Under the pieces are notes generated by a model. The model was not told the DNA's origin. It saw only the letters and a list, made by a program, of their open reading frames with translations, and did no database searches. The translations under genes were made by a program, and so were the position numbers. Of a DNA stretch of 64,000 bases, positions 63,026 through 64,000 are shown in pieces. The DNA comes from Sitta carolinensis (taxonomy: Eukaryota; Chordata; Aves; Passeriformes; Sittidae). The stretch lies in contig CM063284.1 in NCBI GenBank assembly GCA_032173965.1, positions 113,930,410-113,994,409 of the forward strand, written 5' to 3'. The number at the start of each line of letters is the position of its first letter. Position 1 is the first letter of the stretch.

Positions 63026-64000
63026 ATGAGCAGCCCCGATGCGGGCTACGCCAGCAGCGACGACCAGGTGCAGGGGCGGTGCTCGCTGCCCATCATGATG
63101 CCGGCCATGTGCCCGTGGGCTGAGTCGCTGAGCCCGCTGGGCGAGGCGAAGGCGAAGGGCGGCGCGGCGCCGTCGGGGCCGTCGGGCGGCCGCAGCAAGG
63201 GCGAGGCGCGGATCCGGCGTCCCATGAACGCCTTCATGGTGTGGGCGAAGGACGAGCGCAAGCGGCTGGCGCAGCAGAACCCGGACCTGCACAACGCCGA
63301 GCTCAGCAAGATGCTGGGTGAGCGCGGGCGGGCGCGTGGTGTCCCGTGAGGCGGATCCAGGAGAGCGGGGGGCCCAGGGGAACCTCGGGGTCCGGGATGT
63401 GGGCGGCGAGCGGGGGGACCCGTGGGTTGTCGGGCCGGGATCGCGGTGCTGCGGTGGCGTCCGAGGGCGAGCGAGGGTCGCGCACGCCCGGGCGGGGCTG
63501 GGGGTGCGGGCTGCGAGCGGTGTCGGTGCCGTCGGGCGCGGGCGCCGATGGGCGAGCGGGCGGTCTGACGGTGTCGCTGGGTGCAGGTAAATCGTGGAAG
63601 GCGCTGTCGCTGGCGGAGAAGCGCCCGTTCGTGGAGGAGGCGGAGCGGCTGCGGGTGCAGCACATGCAGGACCACCCCAACTACAAGTACCGGCCGCGGC
63701 GGCGGAAGCAGGTGAAGCGCCTGAAGCGGGTGGAGAGCGGCTTCCTGCAGCACGGCCTGGCGGAGGCGGCGGCGGCGGGGCCCGGGCTGGGCAGCGAGGT
63801 CGCTGGCGGCGTTGGCGTTGGCAGGATGTGCGTGGAGGGCCTGGGACTGCCGTACGGCGAGCAGGGCTACGCGGCGGCGGCGGCGGGCGCGGGCCACTAC
63901 CGGGACTGTGCGCCGCTGGGCGCCGCGTTCGACGGCTACAGCCTGCCGACACCGGACCCGTCGCCGCTGGACGCGGCGGAGAGCGAGGCGCCCTTCTTCG
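63026..64000 (+). CDS. SOX17: SOX17, second copy (5' part; runs off the window)
   Basis: The coding sequence is join(63026..63317,63587..>64000), giving 235 complete residues identical to residues 1-235 of copy 1. It includes the full HMG box (about 62-131), Phe70-Met71, Glu117 and the basic nuclear-localisation stretch. The remainder, including the [11 protein letters not shown] motif, lies beyond the window. No frameshift, stop or splice-site damage is seen, and the 269-nt intron is retained, so it is not a processed pseudogene. A normal bird genome is expected to have one SOX17. This copy is therefore a very recent tandem duplicate, a gene-converted duplicate, or a second allele or contig retained by the assembly. 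Confidence 0.9.
63318..63586 (+). other. SOX17 intron, copy 2 (269 nt)
   Basis: The donor GTGAGC and acceptor GTGCAG are at the same positions as in copy 1. By reading both, I found the whole intron identical. Neutral intron sequence that has not diverged argues that the duplication, conversion or assembly event is extremely recent. Confidence 0.93.

Larger units (their letters stand above)
62415..64000 (+). repeat. Duplicated segment, copy 2 (truncated by window end)
   Basis: It aligns with 53334-54918 with three transitions and one extra C. The offset is 9081 upstream and 9082 downstream of the indel. It is in direct orientation and cut by the window edge, so the true right end of the homology is unknown. 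Confidence 0.95.

Noticed and set aside
63026..64000. Idea that copy 2 is a processed retrocopy or a pseudogene
   Set aside because: It retains the intron and promoter unchanged, and has no stop or frameshift in the visible part.

Overview
This is bird nuclear DNA. Four fragments have the consensus 3' end of avian CR1 LINEs, the background is AT-rich with few repeats, and the only recognisable protein gene is a very GC-rich, two-exon HMG-box gene. That gene is SOX17, the SoxF transcription factor of endoderm and endothelium. It is read here from its N-terminus, HMG box, Glu at HMG position 57, the conserved [11 protein letters not shown] motif and its C-terminal tail.

Layout. From 1 to about 53.3 kb I find no supportable coding gene. 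This stretch is AT-rich intergenic DNA of the kind expected upstream of a developmental regulator. It holds a (CA)n and a (TAA)n microsatellite, several 29-40 nt A/T homopolymers, three CR1 3' ends (about 30.9, 31.5-31.9 and 40.9 kb), a 47-bp-stem hairpin at 22.0 kb, paired palindromes at 36.4 kb, a GC-elevated patch at 22.6-23.0 kb, an orphan CpG island at 24.9-25.4 kb and a second one at 49.9-50.45 kb. At 52.81-52.87 kb there is a tight cluster of FOX, TCF/LEF, SOX and T-box motifs about 1 kb upstream of the SOX17 promoter.

SOX17 copy 1 is complete. It has a CCAAT/GC-box promoter near 53.6-53.8 kb, a CDS of join(53944..54235,54505..55436) encoding 407 aa, and a 3' UTR with polyadenylation signals near 55.78 kb. 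About 6.6 kb of noncoding DNA follows, with CpG-rich patches at 59.0, 60.0-60.5, 61.3-61.5 and 62.2-62.4 kb, a fourth CR1 end and a T/G-rich low-complexity tract. A second, almost identical SOX17 then begins. The homology starts abruptly at 53334 and 62415, and the second copy runs off the window end in exon 2 after residue 235. Over about 1,585 aligned bases the copies differ by three transitions and one 1-nt indel, all upstream of the ATG; the coding bases and the 269-nt intron are the same.

The main question is whether this is a genuine recent tandem duplication of SOX17 (unit about 9.08 kb) or a false duplication made by the assembly in a GC-rich region. The sequence alone cannot decide. 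I saw no tRNA, rRNA, CRISPR, viral insertion or other protein gene. All regulatory calls rest on motif and composition reading only.
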